The position numbers were made by a program, and so were the translations under genes. A stretch of DNA of 64,000 nucleotides from Sinobacterium caligoides (GTDB lineage: Bacteria; Pseudomonadota; Gammaproteobacteria; Pseudomonadales; Sinobacteriaceae): NCBI RefSeq assembly GCF_003752585.1, contig NZ_RKHR01000003.1, positions 868,001-932,000 of the forward strand. The letters run 5' to 3'. The notes below the pieces were generated by a model. The model was not told the DNA's origin and ran no database searches. It was given only the letters and a program-made list of their open reading frames with translations. Position 1 is the first letter of the stretch, and the number at the start of each line of letters is the position of its first letter. Positions 38,339 through 47,115 of the stretch are shown in pieces.

Positions 38339-39706
38339 TTAACTACGTGGTTTAAGCTGTACAGGCACCCCGTCATGAGGCTTCGGCAAGGGGAAGTAAT
38401 CCATCTTTGGCTCACCCGATTTCGTCAATGAGTAATCGTAGTTGAGGGAAAACTGATGCATAAAGGCCTTAGATACCATCACCGCAAAGTGCATGCCGAT
38501 ACATTTGTGAGCACCACCGCCAAACGGCATATAGGCAAAGCTATGACTCTTATGCTCTTGACGCTCCGGTGCAAAACGCTCTGGATCAAACTGATCAGGA
38601 TTGGTCCAATACTGAGTCATTCGATGATTATAAGTCGGCGCAATCCAAATAACCGTGTTCGCAGGTACATTATGACCACCAATAACACAATCACGAATGG
38701 TACGGCGAGATAATACCGGCACCGAGGGATTCATCCGTAACGACTCTTGAAAGACCAAATCAGTATCAACCCTTGTATCAAGATCATCATAATCAAGGAA
38801 AGGCTTTCCAAGCTGCTCAGCCTCTTCACGTATACGTTGCTGCCACTGCGGGTTCTTGCCTGTATAGTAAACCATGTGGCACAAGGCACTTGTCGTCGTA
38901 TCATGGGCTGCAAATAACAGGAAAACGATCTGATCGATGATACTTTCTTCATCGAAGTAATTACCGTCATCATCTCGTTCATTACAAAGATACGTTAAGG
39001 TATCGGTACCGTTACCGCCGCGACGCTGCTTAATCAGCTTACGGAAAAAGTCTCGCTGATAGCGGATACCGTCACGACCACGCTTAAACTTACCTCCGGG
39101 AACCTCCTTACGCACAATAGCCAACAAGCCCTCAGAGCTATTAATAAACGACTGAGCGAGGCGGGAAGCTTCCTCACCATCTAGGTCATCAATACCCACA
39201 AAGACTTTCGCAGCAACATCAAGTAAGGTCTTCTTCACCGCTGGGAAGAAAACAAAATTCTTATTGTTAGCGAACTCCTTGATGTTTTTCTCTAACACAG
39301 GGTTCATCATATCGACGTAGGTACGCATCGCATCATTTTTGAATGCAGCCTGGAACATGCGACGCTGCGGACGGTGCTGCTCGAAATCGGAAGTAAGAAT
39401 AGTGTCGGGGTACATCGTCGCCAGGGTCTGATCGTAGCCCATACGAGCAGAGAAATTTTTATCACGATCAAGAAAAATCTGCTTGTAATTATCACCACCA
39501 ACGACTAACAAGCCGTTCTGCCCCCCTAGGCGGACACGAGAAACTTCTCCAAAGCGTTTATAATGGTCATCAACTACATCATGCAGACGGCTTAGCAATG
39601 GCAGTGTTTTACCGATAAATGGCAGGCCGTACTCGCCCGGTATATGATCTAGGTTCTTATTATCCTTCTCGTTCAAATAAGATTGATCGATGGTTGCGGT
39701 ACTCAT
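38339..39706 (-). CDS. Cytochrome P450 (CYP120/CYP26-like)
   Basis: This 455-residue monooxygenase has the proline-rich GEYGLPFIGKTLPLL start, the I-helix AAHDTTTSA, the ExxR in FQESLRMNP, and the heme-binding FGGGAHKCIGM with the axial cysteine. The overall pattern is closer to the CYP120/CYP26 class of hydroxylases on isoprenoids and retinoids than to typical bacterial CYP153 or CYP125, so the substrate may be a terpenoid or sterol. GGAGAG lies 6 bases before the ATG. No ferredoxin gene is adjacent. Confidence 0.9.
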   Translation of the reverse strand: MSTATIDQSYLNEKDNKNLDHIPGEYGLPFIGKTLPLLSRLHDVVDDHYKRFGEVSRVRLGGQNGLLVVGGDNYKQIFLDRDKNFSARMGYDQTLATMYPDTILTSDFEQHRPQRRMFQAAFKNDAMRTYVDMMNPVLEKNIKEFANNKNFVFFPAVKKTLLDVAAKVFVGIDDLDGEEASRLAQSFINSSEGLLAIVRKEVPGGKFKRGRDGIRYQRDFFRKLIKQRRGGNGTDTLTYLCNERDDDGNYFDEESIIDQIVFLLFAAHDTTTSALCHMVYYTGKNPQWQQRIREEAEQLGKPFLDYDDLDTRVDTDLVFQESLRMNPSVPVLSRRTIRDCVIGGHNVPANTVIWIAPTYNHRMTQYWTNPDQFDPERFAPERQEHKSHSFAYMPFGGGAHKCIGMHFAVMVSKAFMHQFSLNYDYSLTKSGEPKMDYFPLPKPHDGVPVQLKPRS

Positions 39707-39920
39707 TATCGCTCTCCAAAATTAGCAGGTGTCTCTTTACGTATATTATTGTATTTATATTCTTATTTTTGTCGGCTAGACAACTGACTCAGTGTCGAAC
39801 TTCTATACACCGCCAGCTTACTTTGTGATAAAACGCGTATACAGTGAAAAGATTTCCAACACTATAAAAAATCCCTAAGCGGCAAACAAGTGCCGGTATT
39901 TTATACACCTTGCAAAAAAT

Positions 39921-39944
39921 AAAAAAAGCCCGCATCTGCGGGCT
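39921..39944 (-). terminator. Terminator after ppc
   Basis: AGCCCGCA-TC-TGCGGGCT (39927-39944) is a perfect stem, followed on the minus strand by seven T residues, 26 bases beyond the ppc stop. Confidence 0.8.
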
Positions 39945-39969
39945 CATTAATAAGAGAGCGGGGTATTCG

Positions 39970-42594
39970 TTAACCCGTATTTCTTAAGCCTGCAGCAATA
40001 CCTGCAATAGTGGCCATGATCGCTCGCTCGAGCTGTTGATCATTCGCGGTCCGGTTACGCTTTAATAATTCCGCCTGTAACAAGTTGAGTGGGTCAACAT
40101 AGGTGTTGCGGAACTGCACTGAGTCACGCGCCATTGGGAGATCTTCCATCAGACTGCCATCATTGGTTATCGACAGTACCGTTTTCACGTTAGCCATCAA
40201 TTGCTCTCGTAGCTTCTGCCCCAAATACTGCAGCGACTCGTCGACTAAGACCTTGTCATAATGTGCGGAGAGCTCAATATCTGCCTTGCTAAAGACCATC
40301 TCCAACATCGATACCCTCGTAGAAAAGAAAGGCCATTCACGACACATCTCTTCTAACAACGGGCCTTCGCCATCAGCGATCGCCGTCTGCAGAGCTTGTC
40401 CCGCCCCCAGCCAAGCTGGAAGCATCAACCTGTTCTGGCTCCAAGCAAAGATCCAAGGGATCGCTCGCAAGGTTTCAATGCCGCCTTTGCTGCTTCGGCG
40501 CGCAGGCCTTGAGCCGAGAGGTAGCTTACCCAGCTCCTGCTCCGGAGTCGCCTGCCGGAAGTATTCAACGAAGTTCTCGTCGTCACGTACAAAGCTGCGG
40601 TATGCCTCACAAGACAGACCAGCCAGACGGGAGATCAACCCTCGCCACTGCGGCTTCGGTGCGGGCGGCTCATCGAGGTTCGCCTGCAAGATGGCGCTGG
40701 TATAAAGCGCTAGACTCTTAATCGCTATCGGGCTGAGCCCCAACTTAGCACGAATCATCTCACCCTGTTCAGTGACCCGTAGACCACTGCGCAGAGAGCC
40801 CGGGGGTTGTGACAGTAACGCTGCATGCGTCGGTGCACCACCACGCCCGATTGTGCCGCCACGACCATGGAACAGCATCAACGACACCTTAGCGCTATCA
40901 CAAACGTCTAATAACGCCTCCTGTGCTTGGTACTGCGCCCAACCTGCAGCCAACACGCCCGCATCTTTTGCCGAGTCAGAATAACCAATCATCACCATCT
41001 GGTAACCGTCGATGTAGCCTTTATACCAAGGCAACGCCATCAATTGACCAATAACATCTGCGGCATTATTTAAGTCATCAAGGGTCTCAAACAGCGGGGC
41101 TACTGGCATGGCGAAGCTACACCCTGCCTCTTTTAGCAGTAAATGTACCGCCAGCACATCGGAGGGCACACGAGCCATCGAGATGACATAGGCACCGAAA
41201 CAGTCCATGGAGTTCTCGGCGACAACCCGGCAGGTATCGATAACCTCCTGCGCCTCGGAAGAAGGCTGCCAATTCGACGGCAACAGTGGTCGCTTGCCCT
41301 GTAATTCTTGCAGTAAGAAAGCCTGACGATCGGTCTCACTCCAGTCATTATAATCACCCATACCGAGATAACGTGTTAGCTCTGATAGGCAGTTACTGTG
41401 ACGATCACTCTCTTGGCGGATATCCAAACGCACCAAGTTAATACCGAAACAACGTACACGGCGCAGTAAGTCCAACAACTTACCGTTAGCAATAATGCTC
41501 ATCCCACAATCAAGCAGTGACTGATAGCAGCGCTGCAGCGGCTGCCAGAGCTGGTCGATATGCTCTAACGTTGGGCCGCCTAGATACTCGTTACCACGTA
41601 GCAACGTATCGGTTTTCAGTAGCGTATTATTCATCAGGCTACGTAGCTGCTTGAGAATATGCCGATAAGGTTCATGCTTATTGTCAGCAAGCTCTCGCAA
41701 GTCCGGATTACACGCCGACATCGATAGCTCATCGATCAAAGTCGTAATATCTTTTAAGTACAGGTCGGCCATCTTCCAGCGATTGATCAGCAAGACCTTG
41801 CGGGTAATCTCTGCCGTCACGTTGGGGTTACCATCGCGATCCCCCCCCATCCAGGAGACAAAAGATACCGGTGCCGCAGTAATCGGTAGACGTACACCGT
41901 AGGCCTCATCCAGGGTACTGTCGAGACGGCGCAGATACTCTGGCACCGCATCCCAGAGGGAGTTCTCCAGCACCGCCATGCCCCACTTTGCCTCGTCTAA
42001 GGGACTGGGCTTGTCACTACGGAACTCATCGGTATGCCATACCTGGGCGATCAATTCTTCCAGGCGCAGCTCTTCAGCTTGCTGTTCTCGCGCCGTACGC
42101 CCCTGCAACTCACGCTGTCCCAAAGACTTGTCAATTTCGGTATATTTATGAATCAGACTACGACGTGTAATCTCCGTGGGGTGTGCGGTCAGTACTAGCT
42201 CAATATTGAGCTGTTCTATCTGCTTTTCGATATCTTGACGGCTCACTCCCTTGGCCTTGAGCTCTGCAAATAACTCAGTCAACGTCTGTGTCGAAGACAT
42301 CAGATCGGCCATCTCACGGGATATCGTATGATGCTGGTCCGATATATTCACCAAGTTGAGAAACTGGCTAAAGGCGCGCACAACAGGAAGTAATTCCTCG
42401 TTCTTCAGCCCCTGCAACACTTCCAGTAGCTCTGCTCGCTCAGAGTCGTTTTCAGCTCGTGCTGACTTTGCCAGCGTTCTAATGCGCTCAATCTTGTTCA
42501 GCAGCTCTTCACCATGACTCTGGCTGACGGCCTGCCCTAGCATACGCCCCAGAGTATCGACGTTAAAACTAAGACTATCGTTATGTTCTGCCAT
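39970..42594 (-). CDS. ppc: Phosphoenolpyruvate carboxylase
   Basis: This 874-residue homotetramer fixes bicarbonate onto PEP to form oxaloacetate and refill the TCA cycle. The catalytic motifs [27 protein letters not shown] and [10 protein letters not shown] are present and the protein ends RNTG as in most bacterial enzymes. It is full length and apparently monocistronic. It lies between the P450 and the oxyR/ahpC pair. Confidence 0.97.
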   Translation of the reverse strand: MAEHNDSLSFNVDTLGRMLGQAVSQSHGEELLNKIERIRTLAKSARAENDSERAELLEVLQGLKNEELLPVVRAFSQFLNLVNISDQHHTISREMADLMSSTQTLTELFAELKAKGVSRQDIEKQIEQLNIELVLTAHPTEITRRSLIHKYTEIDKSLGQRELQGRTAREQQAEELRLEELIAQVWHTDEFRSDKPSPLDEAKWGMAVLENSLWDAVPEYLRRLDSTLDEAYGVRLPITAAPVSFVSWMGGDRDGNPNVTAEITRKVLLINRWKMADLYLKDITTLIDELSMSACNPDLRELADNKHEPYRHILKQLRSLMNNTLLKTDTLLRGNEYLGGPTLEHIDQLWQPLQRCYQSLLDCGMSIIANGKLLDLLRRVRCFGINLVRLDIRQESDRHSNCLSELTRYLGMGDYNDWSETDRQAFLLQELQGKRPLLPSNWQPSSEAQEVIDTCRVVAENSMDCFGAYVISMARVPSDVLAVHLLLKEAGCSFAMPVAPLFETLDDLNNAADVIGQLMALPWYKGYIDGYQMVMIGYSDSAKDAGVLAAGWAQYQAQEALLDVCDSAKVSLMLFHGRGGTIGRGGAPTHAALLSQPPGSLRSGLRVTEQGEMIRAKLGLSPIAIKSLALYTSAILQANLDEPPAPKPQWRGLISRLAGLSCEAYRSFVRDDENFVEYFRQATPEQELGKLPLGSRPARRSSKGGIETLRAIPWIFAWSQNRLMLPAWLGAGQALQTAIADGEGPLLEEMCREWPFFSTRVSMLEMVFSKADIELSAHYDKVLVDESLQYLGQKLREQLMANVKTVLSITNDGSLMEDLPMARDSVQFRNTYVDPLNLLQAELLKRNRTANDQQLERAIMATIAGIAAGLRNTG

Positions 42595-42759
42595 GAAAAC
42601 CTCTTGCTATATCCATCTGGAGTTAATCGTTAGAGTGGCACCTCTGCAGTATGTTCGGCGCCACATGATACTATCACTGCCACATTAACAGCGGCGAAAA
42701 TTTACCGATTGGTAATGAAATTGAAATTAAAACAAATAGATAGACCTTTTAAAGCCCAG

Positions 42760-43659
42760 TCAGGACGGCGCTAACACCCCTTTAATCGACTGCCTTACGG
42801 ATGCCACAATCTCGCGTACACACTCCATGCGCGGATAGTTTGGTCTGATAACCAAAGCAATATTACGGCTTGGCTGTGGCTCACTAAATGGCCGATAGAG
42901 CAACATATTTGAGCTCTCACTAACCGCCAACTGCGGCAGCAAGGTTATACCGAGACCATTAGCGACCATAAACCGTAGCGTTTCCAAACTGGTGGCTCGA
43001 AAACGACTATCCTCCTCTGCCCCCGCAGAGAAACAATAGTCCATCGCCTGATCTCGCAGACAGTGACCATCCTCTAGCGTCAGCACCGGCTGCCCATCTA
43101 AGTCCGACAATTCAACGACCTCCTTAGCACCAAGGCTATGCCCCGGCGGCATCGCCAACACCAGGGGCTCACTAAAAAGATCGTAGCGCTCAAAGCCCTC
43201 CATCGTACTCAACCAAGGTAAAATCAACATATCAAGGCGGCCGGCATCTAACTCCTTTAATAGCACCTTGGTTTGATCTTCATGCAAGAAAAAATCGACG
43301 TTCGGTAAGCGCTCAGTCACGCCAGACATGATATGTGGTAATAAGTAGGGAGCCAGCGTCGGTATGAGACCAACATGCATATCGCCTGATAACGGATCTA
43401 ACAAGGCCTTAGCCTTGGCCTCAAACTCCTCGGCCGCCTTTAATACCAGTTTGCCCTGTTTAACCAGCTGCTCTCCAGCAGGCGTTAGCATCACATTACG
43501 ACGGTGACGCTCAATCAGAGTGAGCCCTAACTGCTCCTCTAACTTCATCAATTGTCCACTCAGCGTCGGCTGACTAACGAAGCACGCCTCGGCCGCCTTG
43601 CCGAAATGGCAATATTCCGCAATGGCGTCAAGATATTGTAGGTCCCGCAATTTAATCAT
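42760..43659 (-). CDS. oxyR: OxyR hydrogen peroxide sensor
   Basis: This 299-residue LysR-family activator has an N-terminal winged HTH (FGKAAEACFVSQPTLSGQL) and a regulatory domain with the redox cysteines C200 and C209 in LEDGHCLRDQAMDYC, which form the peroxide-induced disulfide in E. coli OxyR (C199/C208). FRATSLETLRFMVANG is also diagnostic. The start at 43659 (MIKLRD) is used because it fits other OxyR proteins; the frame extends further upstream. It diverges from ahpC, and a matching OxyR site lies in between. Confidence 0.93.
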   Translation of the reverse strand: MIKLRDLQYLDAIAEYCHFGKAAEACFVSQPTLSGQLMKLEEQLGLTLIERHRRNVMLTPAGEQLVKQGKLVLKAAEEFEAKAKALLDPLSGDMHVGLIPTLAPYLLPHIMSGVTERLPNVDFFLHEDQTKVLLKELDAGRLDMLILPWLSTMEGFERYDLFSEPLVLAMPPGHSLGAKEVVELSDLDGQPVLTLEDGHCLRDQAMDYCFSAGAEEDSRFRATSLETLRFMVANGLGITLLPQLAVSESSNMLLYRPFSEPQPSRNIALVIRPNYPRMECVREIVASVRQSIKGVLAPS

Positions 43660-43769
43660 TTTAACGCGCCTAAAGTTAACACAAAAGAACGCTCGCACTA
43701 ACACGTGCAAGGAAGCGATACCGATAGCTTAATCGATCATCTACAGCACTGGGCTCGACGAGATCAACT

Positions 43770-43806
43770 ATAGGTAATATCTATCATAACGATCACATAG
43801 TCCAAT
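43770..43806. promoter_or_regulatory. OxyR binding site between oxyR and ahpC
   Basis: The left half ATAGGTAATATCTAT (43770-43784) fits the ATAGnTnnnAnCTAT consensus at every fixed position. After a 7-base spacer the right half at 43792-43806 fits only about half of the fixed positions. It would control both divergent genes. Confidence 0.75.
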
Positions 43807-43920
43807 TATACCTATTCAACGCTTTTTCCTAAACTGGTCCCCAACAGCAACAAACGAGCGACAACATCCATCGCCGTTAGCTAGTAATAATTTATCCCTT
43901 TATGACTACGAGGAAATATC

Positions 43921-44490
43921 ATGTACAAATCAATCATCAATTCAACTGTCCAGCCTTTCAACGCCACCGCTTTCCACAAGGGTGACTTCATTGACGTTTC
44001 CGACGCCGATATGAAAGGTAAGTGGTCTGTGGTCATGTTCTATCCTGCCGATTTCACCTTCGTTTGCCCGACCGAACTAGGTGACATGGCAGACCATTAC
44101 GAGCAGCTACAAAGTATGGGTGTTGAGGTTTACTCTGTATCAACCGACACACACTTCACCCACAAAGCGTGGCACGACGCCTCCGATACCATCAACAAGA
44201 TTAACTACCCAATGATCGGTGACCCTACTGGTCAAATATCTCGCAACTTTGGCGTGATGATTGAAGAAGAAGGCCTCGCTCTTCGCGGCACCTTCGTCAT
44301 CAACCCAGAAGGCGAGATCAAAGTCGCCGAAATTCACGACCTTGGTATTGGCCGCTCTGCTGCAGAACTGGTTCGTAAAGTCCAAGCTGCACAATACGTT
44401 GCCGAGCATGACGGTGAAGTCTGTCCAGCGGCATGGCAGCCAGGGTCAGCCACGCTTGAGCCTTCACTAGACCTTGTTGGAAAAATCTAA
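43921..44490 (+). CDS. ahpC: Alkyl hydroperoxide reductase subunit C
   Basis: This 189-residue 2-Cys peroxiredoxin reduces H2O2 and organic peroxides. The peroxidatic cysteine is C49 in FTFVCPTE, the resolving cysteine C168 in GEVCPAAW, and [14 protein letters not shown] is conserved. The length fits E. coli AhpC (187). ahpF is not present downstream, so reduction may use another electron donor or a distant ahpF. It diverges from oxyR, with an OxyR site between them. Confidence 0.95.
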   Translation: MYKSIINSTVQPFNATAFHKGDFIDVSDADMKGKWSVVMFYPADFTFVCPTELGDMADHYEQLQSMGVEVYSVSTDTHFTHKAWHDASDTINKINYPMIGDPTGQISRNFGVMIEEEGLALRGTFVINPEGEIKVAEIHDLGIGRSAAELVRKVQAAQYVAEHDGEVCPAAWQPGSATLEPSLDLVGKI

Positions 44491-44500
44491 ACAACAAACG

Positions 44501-44554
44501 CTGGGCGAGAGCCCAGCCACTCGCCCTAGCCCGGCGTCCCCTGGCACTAGGGCG
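44501..44554 (+). terminator. Two stem-loops after ahpC
   Basis: CTGGGC-GAGA-GCCCAG (44501-44516) and CGCCCTAG/CTAGGGCG (44522-44529 with 44547-44554) follow the ahpC stop. Neither has a strong T-run, so they may terminate only partly or stabilise the transcript. Confidence 0.45.
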
Positions 44555-44561
44555 TGATGCC

Positions 44562-44596
44562 TACAGTTTTGTACAATTCTTTACAGTTTTTTACAA
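44562..44596. repeat. 15-bp direct repeat spaced by two helical turns
   Basis: TACAGTTTTGTACAA (44562-44576) and TACAGTTTTTTACAA (44582-44596) differ at one base and begin exactly 20 bases apart. The rest of the 421-base gap to the next gene is AT-rich and has only the candidate sigma-54 promoter near its end. Confidence 0.6.
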
Positions 44597-44838
44597 CGTC
44601 CTCTCTCGCTCATCATCCCCACGCAAAATAAAAATTCATAAATAGACTCATCCTAACGCCGTAAAACAACAAAAATATACTGACTCGTGTCTTTCCAGCT
44701 TTTTTTATAGCTATTTGCAATGAATAATTTCATTTTTATAAAAAACCACCAAATTTGAAAAGACGATAATTTTTACAAAAAAATATGTGACGCAGTTCGC
44801 AGTTAGATAAATACACTCTAATGAGGCTTTTATTAAGA

Positions 44839-44856
44839 TTGGCCCACTAAGTGCAT
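44839..44856 (+). promoter_or_regulatory. Candidate sigma-54 promoter of a VPLPA-CTERM gene
   Basis: TTGGCCCACTAAGTGCAT has the invariant GG and GC pairs 10 bases apart (44841-44842 and 44853-44854), as in sigma-54 -24/-12 elements. It ends about 56 bases before the ATG. PEP-CTERM genes in other bacteria are often sigma-54/PrsR dependent, but no regulator gene is visible here. Confidence 0.45.
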
Positions 44857-44911
44857 AGCTACCAGCACTCACAGGACTTCGAGTGTCATAATAATAACGA
44901 GGATATTACAT

Positions 44912-45490
44912 ATGAAAATGCTTACCACCGTCGCTTCGGCCGCTTTCAGCCTAACGATGTTCGCCGCCACCCCAGCCTTCGCCGATTTTATCGACCTAAC
45001 AGGGCACGGCAGCCTCAACAACTCGACCTCTAACCATACGCTATTTTCTAACGACGGCACCGCAATCAACATCAGCGCCGGCAGCTCAAACATTGGCACC
45101 TCAAACCTAGAGGGTTTCGGCGTAAAAACTTCTGGGGGGAATTTAAGCGGCATCCAAAACAATGAGACGCTTAGCTTTAGTTTCGGCAATAACGTCAATG
45201 TTACCGGTATTAGCTTTCGTCAGTGGGAGGGCCCCGATAAGGCAACGCTAAACAGCACCTTTGGCTCACTTACCCTCAACGACGACAGTTGTATGTTCTG
45301 CTCCGGCCAAGACTTCGACTTATCGCTTGACGGTATTTCCTCTTTCAATATTACTGGCGCAAGCAGCCTGTCTGTCTTCTATGTTTCTGGCATCAGTTTC
45401 GAGAACGCCGAATTACCCTTACCCGCCAGTGCCTGGCTATTTGGCTCAGCGCTTCTAGGTCTCGCCGCAGCTCGAAAAAAGAAATCCTAG
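44912..45490 (+). CDS. VPLPA-CTERM sorted exported protein (third copy)
   Basis: This 192-residue exported protein has a signal peptide (residues 1-24, ending PAFADF). A beta-rich Asn/Ser/Gly domain with SLNNSTSNHTLFSNDG and a CMFC pair follows. The C-terminal sorting signal is LPLPASAWLFGSALLGLAAARKKKS. It is a different family from the two paralogs at 30-32 kb but has nearly the same CTERM tag, so one exosortase probably handles all three. GAGG precedes the ATG. A strong hairpin follows the gene. Confidence 0.85.
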   Translation: MKMLTTVASAAFSLTMFAATPAFADFIDLTGHGSLNNSTSNHTLFSNDGTAINISAGSSNIGTSNLEGFGVKTSGGNLSGIQNNETLSFSFGNNVNVTGISFRQWEGPDKATLNSTFGSLTLNDDSCMFCSGQDFDLSLDGISSFNITGASSLSVFYVSGISFENAELPLPASAWLFGSALLGLAAARKKKS

Positions 45491-45536
45491 ACAAGTCCCT
45501 GCTCCCACAACAACAAGCAACGTACCATTACAATTG

Positions 45537-45569
45537 ACCTTGTCGTCGCCCTCCTGACGACGACAAGGT
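45537..45569. terminator. 12-bp hairpin between converging genes
   Basis: ACCTTGTCGTCG (45537-45548) pairs perfectly with CGACGACAAGGT (45558-45569), between the VPLPA-CTERM gene and the converging PepSY gene. Confidence 0.72.
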
Positions 45570-45591
45570 TGCCCCCACTTTAAGCTCCTAC

Positions 45592-47115
45592 CTATCCGAT
45601 AACTTCTGAGCTTACCGTCACCGAAGAGCGACGCGCTCGACGCCTAGATAGCAGTAGACGCACCCCCAGTGCTGTCGACAACAAAAACAACAACAGCGTT
45701 ATTACAATCGTAACATCGCGATAAAAACGCCCCGTCAGGGGTGCTAGGAAGTTCCATTTATGCAGTTGAGAAAATGACCAACGCTCATAGCGATCGATAC
45801 GGCGACTCTGATCGACCAGGATCGCACTCGTCGCATCGATAAATAACCGGTCCCGCTGCCCTGCCCCCGTCAACGTTACCTGCCAAACAGGTAAACGTTT
45901 ATTACGAAAATCATAGCCTTCACCGTAACGTACGATCTTCTGTACATCGAAAATCTGGCTCTCATCATAAGAACCAAACTGCATCGCTAATTCAGTCACC
46001 CGTCGCAAATCATTCTGCATCACCGGCTTACCGCTTTCAGCATCGATATAGCGCGCTTGCTCCTCAAGTGGCCTTCCACTAAATCTCTGATCACGCGTCA
46101 CAGTCGTTCTTTTAGGCGCCAAACTTACCCGATATAACGGTTTTCCCAAACGATCCGCAGTCACTGTAAAACTGTTTAAAGACTGCCCCTCTAGTGATGC
46201 CAACCAAGTAAAGCGATCGTCGAGCCGATGACGAAAATTAATCGGTTTCGATAGCTTTAAATCACTGCTCTCGCCAATATAGGCCGCCTGTAAAAGATGG
46301 TAGAAACCACTTGCCGACCAGGCTAGCAATGGTAAAAAAAGTAAATAGCTAAAACGACGGTGCCAACGTCGTTTGCCATCAGTAATCTTGCGGCGCTTAA
46401 AATTAAGCAGTAACAACATTCCCGTTGTAGCGAACGCAAACAGCGTGATCATCAACAAACTGACCAAGAGCACGCGCCCAGCACCTGTTGCATCCAGCCA
46501 GCTAAAGGTATGGATCGTTCTAAACAGGGACTGCATCATCGCCTTACTACGATTACTAATCGATGCCAGTGCGAGGGTTTCTGTATGCACATAAAGCTGC
46601 AAGTCGGCCTGGGCATAACGTACCCGATAAACCGGTAGCAGACGATTGACAGCCGGGTAATCATCAGTGAAACGGTCGATACGATCGACTGCAACGACTT
46701 GCCCGTCCTCAACACCACTGTAATATGCCGCCAACCACCGTGCTTGCTGTACATCGAAGTTTGGTAATAATAAACCGCTGCGGAAGCTATAGTACTGCGG
46801 CACACTGAGTCGGTCATGATTCACCAACAACACCGGCCCCTGCCCCGACGGCACTACCTTCAATAAGCGCGCCCCAGAAAGCTCACCACCCTCAGCCGAA
46901 GGCGCCAATAAATCGGGTAAACGCTCGAGCTGAGCGGGCTGCAGCGATAACTTAGGCGGATAGAAGTTTGCCGTTTGCGGCCCCAGCCAACTCATCATCG
47001 GGTGCAGAAGGCCACTACCAGCCCAGAGTAATAAGACTGCGCCAGCAACCCAAGCCAGACTCAAATGCCAACGCCTACCGGCCTTCTTCATCCTTAACAC
47101 CAGCTCAGCACTCAT
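45592..47115 (-). CDS. PepSY-type membrane protein linked to a TonB receptor
   Basis: This 507-residue inner membrane protein has four or more transmembrane helices, with PepSY-like periplasmic segments (VYRVRYAQADLQLYVHTETLALAS and KPLYRVSLAPKRT...YIDAESGKPV). PepSY proteins of this class are often encoded next to TonB receptors for siderophores or other iron complexes and may help reduce or strip metal at the inner membrane. The start overlaps the receptor stop by four bases, so the two are translated together. Confidence 0.85.
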   Translation of the reverse strand: MSAELVLRMKKAGRRWHLSLAWVAGAVLLLWAGSGLLHPMMSWLGPQTANFYPPKLSLQPAQLERLPDLLAPSAEGGELSGARLLKVVPSGQGPVLLVNHDRLSVPQYYSFRSGLLLPNFDVQQARWLAAYYSGVEDGQVVAVDRIDRFTDDYPAVNRLLPVYRVRYAQADLQLYVHTETLALASISNRSKAMMQSLFRTIHTFSWLDATGAGRVLLVSLLMITLFAFATTGMLLLLNFKRRKITDGKRRWHRRFSYLLFLPLLAWSASGFYHLLQAAYIGESSDLKLSKPINFRHRLDDRFTWLASLEGQSLNSFTVTADRLGKPLYRVSLAPKRTTVTRDQRFSGRPLEEQARYIDAESGKPVMQNDLRRVTELAMQFGSYDESQIFDVQKIVRYGEGYDFRNKRLPVWQVTLTGAGQRDRLFIDATSAILVDQSRRIDRYERWSFSQLHKWNFLAPLTGRFYRDVTIVITLLLFLLSTALGVRLLLSRRRARRSSVTVSSEVIG

